DNA from: Oxytricha trifallax
Taxonomy: Eukaryota; Ciliophora; Spirotrichea; Sporadotrichida; Oxytrichidae
NCBI GenBank assembly: GCA_000711775.1
Contig: ARYC01003479.1
Span: 1-64,000 of the forward strand
Length of the DNA stretch: 64,000 bases
Direction of reading: 5' to 3'
Made by a program: the position numbers and the translations under genes. Positions 44,119 to 55,436 of the stretch are shown piece after piece. The first letter of the stretch is position 1. Every line of letters starts with the position of its first letter. The notes beneath the pieces were generated by a model that worked only from the letters and a program-made list of their open reading frames with translations, had not been told where the DNA came from and ran no database searches.

Positions 44119-44696
44119 ATATATATATATAATAAACTCTAAAATTTTTTGTTTAATTTATTAAAAAAATAAATATAGATATAATCTAAAATTATTTAAA
44201 TAGTTTGATTGTCATTATTTAAATAGAAAAAATGTAATCCATTTCAACATTTATCTAATTGTATTTTACAGTTTTTAAACAAATTAAATTCTTTTTGGTT
44301 TTAAATATAGTATTAAACAGACATCACACCTGCAATTTAAATAATCATATATAGTTTGTAATCACAAAATTATAAAATAAATTAAATTCAATCTCTAATA
44401 ATTAAAGTCAAAAAATTTGACACAAATATATACTCAAATGAATGAATTGTTCAAGTAAGACTTAGACATTCTTGATCCAACTGGCACCGAACTATTTATC
44501 TCATTGATATTAATTATAAATAATTAAGTGATATTTAGCACTCATCAGCAATTAAATCTTGACAATTTTTGTAAATAGTGATTAAATGAATGATTTAATG
44601 CATTAAGCTATTTGATTTTTATAGAAAAAGAAAGTAATTATTAATACTATTTAAAATAAATCATAAATATTATTAAATAGTTTTAATTTCTTAAGC
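44119..44696. other. AT-rich DNA between MITE and TBE
   Basis: Begins with a TA repeat. A short open stretch near 44435-44500 reads FKQDLDILDPTGTELFISLI but has no support. Ends with the ATT target duplication (44697-44699) of the TBE. Confidence 0.5.
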
Positions 44697-44837
44697 ATTC
44701 AAAACCCCAAAACCCTTTCAGTAGTTTGATTGAGTTTTTGATTGATAATAGTAGACTATTTAGGCATACTTTATTAGGGTTTTAATAGGGTTTTTGTAGG
44801 GGTTTAATGTTTATATATTATTAATTTAAGTGAGTAT

Positions 44838-45905
44838 ATGCGAGGTTTGGGGTCAGTTATGACAGTGAGTACATAGATTTATTGTTTAAGTTGCGTTATG
44901 GATGTGATGAATATAATGATCAACTCAAGCCTATCCTTAATTACACGTCTATAGCAATGCTACTCCATAAATATCATGCTACTGTTAGGTCTCACTGTCT
45001 ATTAGCATTGATTTTAAGAGATAGCAGCTTAATTCTAAGCCTAAAAGACCTTTAAAGTTTTAGCAGCATCATATTAATTATCTCATTAATGATAAGACTC
45101 TTAAATACTGGGCTCATTTCTCTCTAGCCTCGAGAGCTGTGATTTTTCATCGCTATTTTCCCGAGCTTCATATCTCTACTTAATCTATAGCGAACATATA
45201 TAAAAGGAACGGAATATCTTACAAGACAGTCGGTCGCATTAAGAGAGTGATTGACTTTAATGTTCCATTTTATAAGACTAATTTAAATTATATATTCGAT
45301 TAAATACAGATGTCTTAAGAGCATAATATAAAGTTTATACACGTTGATGAAGCTGTATTTACATTCAATACCTTTCCATCAAGGTCTTGGTACAAGAGGT
45401 ATAGTAATAAAAGTTTATGACTAAAAGGTTAAGGTTTAAACTCATGCTATTCTTTGTGGAATAAGTGAAGATAGTGGCCTCGAGACTTATGTTATTTACC
45501 CTCACTCTATAAAGACTGAATAATATATTAAGTTCTTACAATAACTCAGATTCAAATAAGTTGACTAAGAGATTATTCTGTTCGTTGATAACTTATCAGT
45601 TCATAAAACTAAAGACTCAAGGAAGGAATATGAAAGGCTAAACATAACACCTGTATTAATGTTCCTTACAGCCCTTAGTTTAATGGAATTGAATTATATT
45701 GGAGGTTATTGAAAGGCCACTACAAGAAACTTCTACTCTATCACTTAATGAACGACTTGAAGATAGATACAGTCGATTTTATAAAGAGTGCTGCTTAAAG
45801 AGTCAGCGATGATAAAGCTAAAGTATGCGCAAGAGAAGGTAGATTTTGTGTTTATAAATAAGTATTTGATTTAAACGAATGGATAAGTTCACATATTAAT
45901 TTTGC
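44838..45905 (+). pseudogene. TBE 42-kDa-type DDE transposase, frameshifted
   Basis: Catalyses element cutting and joining, and in hypotrichs is implicated in genome rearrangement. DDE residues are seen in HVDEAVF (45340), FVDNLSVHKT (45580) and FNGIELYW (45680). Disruptions against the other copy: a frame change near 45012 (LLAL / DFKRQQ), TGA 45418-45420 with a +1 shift (SNKSL / YDQKV), and a 1-base loss near 45655 (ITPV / NVPYSPQF). The start codon is not clear: ATG 44838 is out of frame with the conserved SEYIDLLFKLRYG. The C-terminus runs against the convergent 22-kDa-type ORF at about 45889. Confidence 0.9.
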
Positions 45906-46673
45906 CCGTAAAGGGATTTGGCTTCTCTTTCTTTTCTTCCTCTTATGGCTTGCCTGGGCCTATGTTTCTTCTCTTAGTGCCAGCTCCTGCATCTATATTC
46001 ATCTCTTCTGGCTTTTATAAATCTTTGAAGAGCCTCTTACTCAATTCATGTTTTACTTGAGACTTTCTCTCTCTGTTTAATTTGCTGCGCTCTTTCATCA
46101 AGTATATAGCAGTACCAGGTTTTTCTATAAAGTTAGAAGACTAAGCTTACTTGAGATGAAAGGATGCTTGAAGTTCCTACAGCCAGGTATCACTTATTTT
46201 AATACCTTGCTTCTCTTTTCTTCAGGAGAGATGCTGTATCGTTTCTTATGAGCTTCTTAAATAACTTCATTTAAGTACTCAGGTTTCAGAGTTGCAAGAA
46301 CACCAAAGAAGAAGTTTCTCTCTGACAACTTATTAGAGAGCTGTAGCTTTGATGGAAGGTAGAGAGCTACGTCCCGATCACTCATAACATCGTCATATAG
46401 GTTAGTAACTGATATTTCAGGGTAGTTAGGTATCTCATCATCCTAATTTCATTAGACTTAAAAGTTTTTTCTCTTCACTCAGTAAGGCTTTAAGAATGAG
46501 ATTTTAGTTCCCTCCTAAGTCGGCAAGAACAAACCAACTATAATGGATTTATTAATCTTACTTAAGAACTTACCTTGCTATACCAAATATCTATAAACGT
46601 CCTCTTTACTTCGAAATTTCCCTATTAAATCTTGAGATTAAATTCTCTTCATTGCATCATTCATAGACTCCAT
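45889..46673 (-). pseudogene. TBE 22-kDa-type ORF, frameshifted
   Basis: Minus-strand ORF of unknown function found in all TBEs. ATG 46673 gives MESMNDAMKRIQSQDLIGKF and then FLPTQEGTKISFLKPY. The frame breaks near 46480 (TGA after LLSE) and again near 46145 (SSKLSLL / NFIEKPG). The conserved middle LSERNFFFGVLATLKPEY and the basic tail DAGAGTKRRNIGPGKPQEE match the copies at 59363-60145 and 54623-55411. The stop is TGA 45889-45891. Confidence 0.85.
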
Positions 46674-47231
46674 CTTGCTTCCTCTTTCTAGAAATGTTAA
46701 TGAAATTTAAAATTATGGATATCCATTCTAAGTTATAAAATCTTACTACTAAATAGGGAGGACCTACTGGAGGTCAACCTTGAAAAGATATACGGAGAAG
46801 CATTGAAAACTTGCTCCAAGTTTCACAGATTGATTTCCATTTTTATCAACTATCTCCATTAAATTGCTACTAATAATGTTGAATTATTTTAGGAGGTCCT
46901 CCAAATTAAGTTCAAACTTTATTAGAAGTTAAATTATAAGGTTAAAACTTAATTAGGGCATATTAAATTAAAAAATGTTTAATAACATTACCTCCAAATT
47001 AAGTTCAAACTTGATTTGGAGGACCTCCTAGAGAAACAAAACTTCATTAGGAGTAATTTAAATTACAAAATGTATAAAATTCTCATAAAATATGCCAACT
47101 TACAGTCTTTTATGGTTAGTTAATTTTCTTACCTCTCAGCAAAGAATCTACCAGAGTGTCTTATACTCGACTATATAGTTTATCTAGGTAGATTTTATCA
47201 TTATTATAATAAAATATATCAGAAAACTAAA
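46674..47231. promoter_or_regulatory. Divergent intergenic region of the TBE with repeated GGAGGACCTCC-type palindromes
   Basis: This region separates the divergently oriented 22-kDa-type and kinase ORFs. It carries repeats of a palindromic core: GGGAGGACCTACTGGAGGTC (46756), AGGAGGTCCTCCAAATTAAG (46891) and CCTCCAAATTAAGTTCAAAC then TTGGAGGACCTCCT (46991-47030). The other two TBEs have different palindromes at the same place. A bidirectional promoter or protein-binding role is inferred only from position and symmetry. Confidence 0.5.
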
Positions 47232-48711
47232 ATGAGCGCTAACCTCTTAAGAAGAGCGGCACTACTTGGATCAAGTCAATAAAAGTTATCATTCCAGCAA
47301 CCAAGAAAGGAGAGACCAGAGACGCTTCTACTCAGTGGGAGCCTACTTATGACAACTTTGACAGTCTAGCTTTGAGATTTAAATATAAGTTAAGTAGGAG
47401 TTATCAAAGAAGCTGTGCAAATTGAGGAGGAGGTTAAACAACCCGCCATAGAGCATTAATAAATACCAGCCAAAGTTGACTATTAATGCAAAGAATGCAA
47501 TAAAGTATTCCCTCACAAATCAACTTATAAGAGACACTTGAGAGATATACACAACGATATGCCAAGGTTATATCTCAAGCATTAAAAGAAAATGGGAAGT
47601 ATGTCTGTGAGTTCTGTGAGTTCTGTGAGTTCTGTGAGTTCTGTGAGTTCTGTGAGAAGCCATATTCTCATACTAGAGACCTCAAAGTGCACTTAAAGAA
47701 AAAGCACAATTAAAGTTTTGTCTTTATTCATGAACCACAGGGAATAGATTCCTCTAAAAGAGAAGATCAAGAAACCCAGTGGAGTCTCTTAGAGTTGAAG
47801 TCTAGAAGTAAGTTAGAATGAAGAAAGCAGTCAAGAACTTTCCAGTCTTTGAGATCAATAAAATCATGGTTAAAATAGAGGCAATGAAGATTCCCATATT
47901 AAGAATTATTGACTTATATTCTTGCCTAGAAAGCTACCTCACTCTTGAAGATAAAATAGAGAAGAGAGTCATTACCGACGACTAATATGCTTACAAGATA
48001 TATCCATTCAATTACTTCCTTGCTGATGACAAGTTCCAAATGGAATTTGCAAATGAGTATTATGCTCTTTAAAAGGCAAAGTTAAATGAGTGCATGCATA
48101 TCATATAGCTTGATGCTATTTTTCTTGGTAAAGATCATGTAGCCTTCAGGCTTCCATTACTTGAAATGACTTACAGAGAATTCTTATCTGACAATAGATG
48201 TCAGAGATAAATTAGCTAGATAGTATAGCAGATAGTTGAAGGAATTGAAGAGCTTCACCAGCTAGGTTATGTTCATAGAGACTTAAAGCCAGAGAATATC
48301 ATGTTGAACTTTCAGCCTCTTAGAGTTTATATTATAGACTTCAACAGAGCTTAAAAAGTGCAAGCCTCTGCATAAGGAAATGTATACGGCACTCCTGGAT
48401 ATTTTCCAGAGAGAGAGGATTGGAGAGATGGGGACACTTAATGGGATATCTGGGCTCTAGCAGTAATAATAATAGAGAGCGACATGCCAAGAAACGATTA
48501 CTTTAGCTGCAGCGGTGAGAGAGATTCTAAGCAAAGAATCAAACAATATCTCGATAAAAATAAAATAAATTGAGGTCTCAGACAACTTGCATACTCAATT
48601 ATTATCAAGCCAAGCTAAGAGAATTAACAAACAATAGAAACAAACAAACATCAACTTAGAAAGATAAAATTCAGAGAACTGCCACATGACTCTAAGCTTA
48701 TGTTTGTGTGA
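47232..48711 (+). pseudogene. TBE 57-kDa-type zinc-finger/kinase ORF
   Basis: ATG 47232 starts a protein with two C2H2-type fingers and a C-terminal kinase. Finger 1 is YQCKECNKVFPHKSTYKRHL (47485). Finger 2 is YVCEFC...KPYSHTRDLKVH, with its CxxC knuckle expanded by a 9-bp tandem repeat (47604-47657). The kinase domain is open from about 47820 to 48573: HRDLKPENIM (48279), DFN in place of DFG (IIDFNRAQ), GTPGYFPERE (48390) and DIWALAV. Frameshifts occur near 47370 and 47590. A TGA at 48571-48573 stops the tail early, where the copy at 1-296 has GGA. The family stop is 48709-48711. Confidence 0.88.
47604..47657 (+). repeat. 9-bp tandem repeat (6 units) inside a zinc-finger coding region
   Basis: Six copies of TCTGTGAGT (last unit ends in A). 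In the finger frame they encode repeated Cys-Glu-Phe, turning one C-x2-C knuckle into a string of overlapping CEFC knuckles. The unit length is a multiple of three, so the frame is kept. Confidence 0.95.
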
Positions 48712-48876
48712 AAATATTTTAAAAACTCGCTTGTTATACTCGCTTAAAATACTAATATTTAAACGTTAAACCCCTACATAAACCCTATTAAAACCCTAAT
48801 AAAGTATGCACTAATAGTCTACTTTTATCAATCAAAAACTCAATCAAACTACTGAAAGGGTTTTGGGGTTTTGATT

Positions 48877-51299
48877 ATTACCTTACTTAATTTAAGTACC
48901 TAAAAACCTGTTAGTCCTTATTCTATAAAAAGTATTGTAAATATCCTCGCATCCTAATAATATGTGAATAAAATTTCAAACAATTTAATAAGGACTATAA
49001 TAATTCTTATATAAATTATATGAATAACTAATTTGCAAAAAAAATTGTTAAAACATATTTTTCAATTTAATTAAATAGAATATACTTCGCTAGTTCGAAA
49101 GTGTGGACATTTAATTATAAAAATAAACAATTAATCCTAACAACATGAGTTAATTTGATAAACTAATTAAAATATTTAGATATAAATGAAAAAATATTAG
49201 GGCAAATAATTATTTGTATTTTCACAGCTAATATTAATTACAAATATTATAATAATAATATTTGTAAATGCAATAAAATTAAATTTAATTGTTATAATTA
49301 TTTTAGATAATCGAATTAAATTAGCATTATATTACTGCTTTACTTATTATTATTAAGGTAATTATATTAATTTTAATTCATAAGCTTTAATTTTTTTATT
49401 GATAACAATTTTCGTAATATTTTATATTTATGTAGACATACTATACTACCTTTCCTGGCTGAATCAGCTTTATTAATAAAAGATATGAGTTTCAATATAA
49501 GATTATAACTCTCATCTAAATTTACTTAACAATTTCCTATTAATTTCTTTATTCAAAGAATTAATGGTACATTAATATTTTTATTAGGACTTATTATTGT
49601 CATTATTTTTATTTATTGAGAATTTGCAAAATATTAAAATTTTAATAAACTCTGACAATATAATTGCTAAATATTTTAGAATAAAAGTAAAAAACAGAAA
49701 TAGAAAAATTAGCTATCAAATTAAACTAATTATTTACTATAATATTATATATTTTACATGGAAAATAAAAAGGGAATACTTTGATAAAAAATTTGGAGCA
49801 ATTAATAGAGGCATCGTAAAAAGCCTAAAAATTAAAGCGTCATAAAATGAATATATATAATACATAAATAAGCAAATTAATATAAAATATTTAAAATTAA
49901 TTGCAGAGAACAATAGAGTAATAATTTAATTAAAAATTCTATCTTTCACTCGCTAATGTTGGGTTAGGGAGTATAAATCATTCTAAATAAATTTATTTTA
50001 AATCAAAATTTCAATGAAAATATTCACTTGAAATTATTTATTTTAAAATAAATAACTACAATCACTTACACTAAATTTTAGTTAAGTATTTTTTGAAATT
50101 TGCTGAATCTACAAAGTATTTGAATAATATTTCTATTTTAATTTAATAGAATTAAATTGTAATTTAATAAATATATTATGCATATCGCAAACTTTTCTTA
50201 ATCAAATATTTTTAATTAGTCAATGAAAAGTTGAAAAGAAAAATGCTTTATGATATTTGGTGTAAAATTCAGAATTTTAAAAATACTTAAGTATTTGTTT
50301 AATTTTCAAATATCATGCTAAATAAAAAATTAATTGGCAGTTTAAAAGTAAAATAATTAATAAAAATTTAATTTAATTATATCCATTAATTTTATTTTTT
50401 ATACATTTAAAAATGACTTAATTAGACTATTTTTTAATTCTTTCAAGTAAAGCAATTAAGTAAAAATTGTGAAATATTAGCGAATATTATAATTCAAAGA
50501 GTATTAAAACCACCTTTTGTTATGAATATATATTGTATATACTATTAATGGAATATTTTAGGCATTGTAAATTATACTAAAAAATAAGAATTCAAACTAT
50601 TGCAATTATTAAAATGAATCTCGAATTTCCAAGAGCCATTAAAAAATATTAAACTTTGACTTTTTTCTTAAACTGATTTTTTTTAGATATAATTTCGAAA
50701 TTTTTAATTATAACTAAGAAGATTTGATCTAAATATTATAGAAAATGACATAAATAGGCTTCAAATCTTTAAAACTAAATGAGTACTAAATATAATTTAA
50801 TATAGGTCTTTTCTTTAAGATAGAAAAATATTCATTGATAATAATTATATTTCATGAAATTCTAACATGAATGCTTTTTTCATATAACTAATTCTTCATA
50901 TTAATTTTAGATTAAACTTAAATAAATATAAATATTTATACTTATTTATATACATATTCTTCTATAATATCGTTTCTCTTACTGATTTCTTATATAATAT
51001 AGTTTTTCTTTAATTAAATAAAAAAATATATTATTTTACAAAAATAGATTTGTCTTAACTTTTTAAATCAAAGATAATTATAATGTAGTTCAATTTTTAG
51101 TTCTTTTTTAGTTCTTTGTATTATGTTTTATTTAGTCCTCTTTGCAATTAACTTAAAATAAGATAAAATAATATTTTTTTTTAAATTATCTTTAACGAAT
51201 TTTTAAATTAGTTAAACAAATATGAATACTAAAATAATATTATTTAAATATAAGAATGAATGTATTGATTTTATTTTTAAGAAAAATTAAAAATTAATA
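48877..51299. other. AT-rich germline DNA, no supported gene
   Basis: About 2.4 kb of A/T-rich sequence. A plus-strand frame at 49597-49845 is open even in the standard code, but its Lys/Ile/Asn-only composition is what random AT-rich DNA gives. I see no transposon end, repeat or RNA gene here. Confidence 0.6.
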
Positions 51300-52311
51300 A
51301 ACTAACTTAAAACGATGTATCATACCAAGAATTGTCATGTATGCTTTGCTAAAGTCCATAAAAAGATATTGCTCTATTTTTTTAAGATTTAAGTTATTAT
51401 TAATTTGAAATTTCTTATTGATTATCTAAATTTTCAGGTTTATCTTATTAATTTTTCACAAAAGCCGACATAAAATTAGAACTTTTAAATTTTTGATTTC
51501 TTGTTCTTTTTTAATTAGGATTCATACTAGCATTTGTAACCCTTATTTTCTACTAAGGTAGAGGGATTAACGAACCTCTATTTTGTTGAATTATATTGCT
51601 CTATGGATTATTCAGAGCTGATATACTTAATGGCTTTATTAAGTCGAAACGTCTATAATCAGTTACCTATTATTAATGTGAAGCTAAAGAATTGCGATTC
51701 TGAAACTGATTATGTAATGATTTATCTTTTTCATGCTCTTATTTTAATCTGGAATTCAAATTTGATATTCCACCTTCCCATTACAATAAAGTTTTTCTCT
51801 TGTGATCACTTTTAAATTGAACCTCTTTGGTTTTATTTTAATGTATTTGACCATGATTTACTTTTTCTGTCACAAATAAGTCCTCTATAATTTTAATATC
51901 TATATTAGATTCCTTGTTTTGAGGCTTTATTTTGAAATTGAGTCCAACTGAGTTAATTTATGGATTAGATTTCTTTTATAAAAGTTTATTTTTCTTTTGA
52001 TTTGCTCTAAGAAGAGAATGTATTTTTTTAGGGTTTTGGGATTCTTATAAAAATTTCTATTTCAAATTTTAAATTATCTAGCAATTTTAATTATACTTGC
52101 TATGAAAATCTAAAAAACTGCTTTGTAGTGCCATTTAAGATTTATCTTTAAAGAATTAAAGTAAATTAAATTATTTATAAAAGCAAATCATTTATTAATA
52201 TTTGTAAACTAAATATTTATCTTTATAATCATCTTATAGTCCACAATTGAGATTCTCGTTATATATTTTCCTCCTATAATGTTTTTCTTAGGCAATGAGT
52301 GAATTAGACAT
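51300..52311 (-). CDS. Hypothetical basic, Gln/Asn-rich protein (long ORF)
   Basis: ATG at 52311 (MSNSLIAQEKHYRRKIYNEN) opens a minus-strand frame of more than 300 codons without TGA, which is very unlikely by chance at the TGA frequency of this DNA. It includes SQMALQSSFLDFHSKYNQN, IEDLFVTEKVNHGQIHQNKT, SHQQQVTDYRRFDLIKPLS and SFYGLQQSIHDNSWYDTSF. A 75-bp in-frame IES is probable between the 10-bp repeats AAAGATAAAT (minus strand, 52215-52224 and 52140-52149). I found no domain. The protein is basic and probably disordered. The end is uncertain: no TGA appears before about 51240, so the last segment may join DNA elsewhere. Confidence 0.6.
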
Positions 52312-52554
52312 AACAAAATTTCTTAAAATTCTTGAGATCTATCGAGAAATTCTTAAATTCATCGATTTGAATATACAGTACCCACAAAGTGCTAAAAACC
52401 TTATGTTAACTAGGAGTATCACTATAAAAACAATAAACTGTATTCCAAACTCTAAAAGCAAAAAAAATATAATGAAGTTTATATATTATTTTTTATATAT
52501 GTGCTTAATTAAGTTTTTAACAAATTAAATCATAAGAATTAATTTTGAAAGAAT

Positions 52555-54115
52555 TTGGGAAATTATAAATATCATAAACCCATAATAATATGTTTTTCTA
52601 AAATGTTAGTGATTTCGTTTGCAGTTGGAATTAAGTTGATGGCACCAGTGGACAGTATTTCCAAAATGTCTTTGAAATTTTTCATTTCTCCTAATAATAA
52701 AAGCTCTTTTGCTAGCTCTTATACAGACTTTTCATTTTGAATCACGCTTTCAAATTTCTCTCCAGCTAGTTAATGCAAGACTATTACAAGTAGAGAATAG
52801 TTATCTCTCCAAGGTTCATCAATTATTTATTGCAAGTAGTTAGAGCCATATATATAGGGTTATAAATTTGAGTCACAATCAATTGTAACTTCCCCTTAAA
52901 TTTAAGTTCTTGAAAAGTTGCTCAGAGTACTGTAGGAGCTATCGTCGAGATTAATTTTAATGTTTTGTGGTTTTAAATAAAGATGAACTACTTTATCATT
53001 GTGCAGTTGGCTGACAGCAATAGTTGCACTTATAATGCTCCTCCACGTTACTAGTCTTCTATGTCGAAGATTAAGTAAATCTCCTAAAGTAAAGTCGTAC
53101 CCACTAAGCCAAATGAGTAAATATGTGGGACTAAAATAAACGTTCGTTATTTAGTCAAACTGCTTTTTTTTGTTTGATCCAAACTTGAGTAACCATTAGA
53201 TGTCTCACTGTATTCTTTCTCAATACAGCCCATCTTGCTTTAAGCTTAGGATTTTTTGCCTGGCCAAATGATTATAACCAAGAGATGGTCTCCTCTCAAC
53301 CAATTCTTCAATTGAGTCAATTAGCACATTATTTAGTGAGGTCTTTTATTTAACTATTTATTCAAAACTGATGTAGTTCCTAGAGAGTTGATTAGGTCCT
53401 GGTCCATTTACAGCTTCTTCAGCATTTTGATTTCTTGCAGTGAGTTATTAAGATTAATTTTTTTGATCCTCAATTTGGTTTTAGTTTTTAAATTTAAGTC
53501 CATTTTAATTATGTCCATCTTTCATTTTGTGTACCTCACTTCCATCAGAGTCAAGTTCTTATACTTTTTAGGATTTCTAATTTTTAAGTCTTAAATCCTT
53601 CAATTGCTGAATAAGCTAAATGTATATTTTTAAATAAGAAATAAGCAAATAATTACCAACGGAGCATAACCAACTTTCAGAATATCAACATCAGAGTGAG
53701 AAATTAGGTGCTTTTTCAATTGTGTAGTCGGGTACCGACCCTCAAAATTCTATTTGCAAACCTTGCACGCGTAACCATTTTTGCTCTTCAAATGAGCAAA
53801 ACTTCCTTATTTTCTAGAATGTGTTTTATATGTCGTGTGTATTATTTCTTAGTTAAGACTTTGTCACAAATAGTGCAAGTATAGCTTTAAGCTGATTGAG
53901 GTTTGAATGAATTTTTCTCACTTTACACAATTAAAACACCTTCCTTTTAGCATTGTTCACGTCTCTCTATTAAGTAAGTACACTAAATAGGTTATTACCA
54001 TATTCTTTAGAGAAAGTAGAAAGTTCAACGACTGAGGATTCGCATTCATCCCTTGAATTGATGCTACTCAATGATGAACAACTATATCTGATTCCTTAAA
54101 CGTTGCGTTCCATTT
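52555..54115 (-). pseudogene. Diverged TBE zinc-finger/kinase ORF
   Basis: Minus-strand remains. Finger 1 is YTCTICDKVLTKKQYTRHIK (53890). Finger 2 is YACKVCKQNF...LKKHLISH (53770). A coiled-coil linker lies near 53590-53300. The kinase C-lobe spans 53170-52570. The catalytic loop reads VVHLYLKPQNIKINL (52985), so the HRD Asp is Tyr. A DCDSN stretch stands where DFG is expected. The activation segment is short, GSNYLQ, followed by DEPWRDNYSLLVIV. The frame changes several times. It cannot make an active kinase. Confidence 0.8.
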
Positions 54116-54320
54116 ACTATTTAATAACTTAAATTATAAAAATTTTAATAGTCACAATTTTAATATATATATATATAGTCTTTATTGTTAATATTAAATT
54201 ACTATTTGATATGATAAATATTGTCAGGGAACTTAAATTTGAGAAATAAGATAAGGACTAAAATTCGAATGCATATTAATATATTTAAATCCCACAAACC
54301 CAGAGAACCATAATTTCAAA

Positions 54321-54367
54321 CCCCAAAACCCCTCTCAAAATGTCCCTGGGACTCCCTAGGGACATTT
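54321..54367. promoter_or_regulatory. Internal C4A4C4 motif next to a 30-bp palindrome
   Basis: CCCCAAAACCCC at 54321-54332 is followed at 54338-54367 by a palindrome: AAATGTCCCT, spacer GGGACTCCCT, AGGGACATTT. It lies in the divergent gap between the kinase and 22-kDa-type ORFs of the old TBE. A role as promoter element, binding site or remnant transposon end is inference. Confidence 0.5.
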
Positions 54368-54622
54368 ATATTTTGTTGTGGAAGATAATTTTCAAAATTG
54401 CGTTCCTAATATAAGCCTCTATACAAAAATTAGAAATCTTTGATTAACTAACATTAGCAACTAAGGTAATATACTTAGAGAATTAAAGCAAACACTTTTT
54501 GCAGCTTAATCGAATTTATAGCCAATAAAAAAAGCTATAAGATGAGGAATTAGACTTTTTGAGAGAAATGAGAAAGTTAAACTATTATTAATTATTAATA
54601 AAAGTACTTATTCAATAAACAA

Positions 54623-55411
54623 ATGGAAATTACCTAAAATAATCAAAACAGCACCTAAATAAATACTCAAATTCCATCACGATAGTTAGAAGGTCAATTA
54701 AGCAGCAAATCTGACTGGTTTAATTATCTAAAGTTCTAGTGTAAGTTTTAAACTCTTAAACACTATTAGGCAATATGTTCATGCCTCCATATAAGCAATG
54801 TACGATGAGGTTTCTCAGGGATGTCTTGAAGGGGACCAAAATTTTAATAAAATCAAATGAAGTGATTTGGATTAATGTCCCCTATTTCCCTGAACTTAGT
54901 CTAAAACGAGTATGGGATGAAGTAAAAGAGGACGAGGATCTCAAAAAGTACCTGAATACATATGATGATGCCAACGAACTACCTGATCGAAACTTTTTCT
55001 TTGGAATCTTAGGCACTCTTTGACACGACTATTTATAGAGGATGGTCTAAGATCAATAATAAATAAGGGTTTGTGGAACGCAATAAACAGGGGACCAAAA
55101 TAAAATTCTAATCAGCAATGAGTTCTTGGAGTAGCTCTAGAAAAACCCTACTATCTCAAGTATGAAAAGATTATTCGATTAAATTTATTATAGAGCGTAA
55201 AGGTCGAGCCCTCTCTCTACTTAGGCAAGGATCATCATGCAGAAGGTTAACTAAAAAACGGAAATTGAACTAGATGACATTTTCTTATTCAGATTATGTA
55301 AACAACGCAAATCAAAATTTAGAGGAACGAAAAGAGGGAAAAGAGACAAGGAACATAAATTCAACTCCTTAAAAGCAAAGATTTTTTAATATATGATATT
55401 TTAACTTAAAT
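54623..55411 (+). pseudogene. Diverged TBE 22-kDa-type ORF
   Basis: ATG 54623 (MEITQNNQNSTQ) and, after a frame change near 54790, a long open part: LRDVLKGTKILIKS, VPYFPELSLKRVWDEVKEDE and the family signature ELPDRNFFFGILGTL. A nonsense TGA lies at 55021-55023. The frame resumes with HDYLQRMVQ and ends in a basic region, KSKFRGTKRGKRDKEHK. The signature matches the other copies (LPERNFFFGVLGT). Function unknown. Confidence 0.8.
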
Positions 55412-55436
55412 TTATTAAAAAACAATTCTAACTTAA

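Larger units (their letters stand above)
44700..48873 (+). mobile_element. Complete TBE transposon (4174 bp)
   Basis: Telomere-bearing element of the Tc1/mariner-IS630 group. Ends are inverted: CAAAACCCCAAAACCCTTTC on the left and the G4T4 complement on the right (ending 48873), followed inward by long TIR homology (CAGTAGTTTGATTGAGTTTT). The 3-bp target duplication is ATT at 44697-44699 and 48874-48876. Three genes lie in the usual TBE arrangement: transposase (plus), 22-kDa-type ORF (minus), zinc-finger/kinase ORF (plus). All carry frameshifts or nonsense changes. Its right 456 bp nearly match the partial element at 1-455. Confidence 0.96.

Noticed and set aside
47604-47657. CRISPR-like short repeat array
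   Set aside because: Units are directly adjacent 9-mers without spacers, inside a transposon ORF of a eukaryote.
49597-49845. Standard-code plus ORF of 82 codons
   Set aside because: Lys/Ile/Asn-rich as expected by chance in A/T-rich DNA; no other coding sign.
54321-54332. CCCCAAAACCCC as a real telomere or chromosome end
   Set aside because: Single 12-bp motif inside a decayed TBE; germline breakage or telomere addition would show longer repeats.
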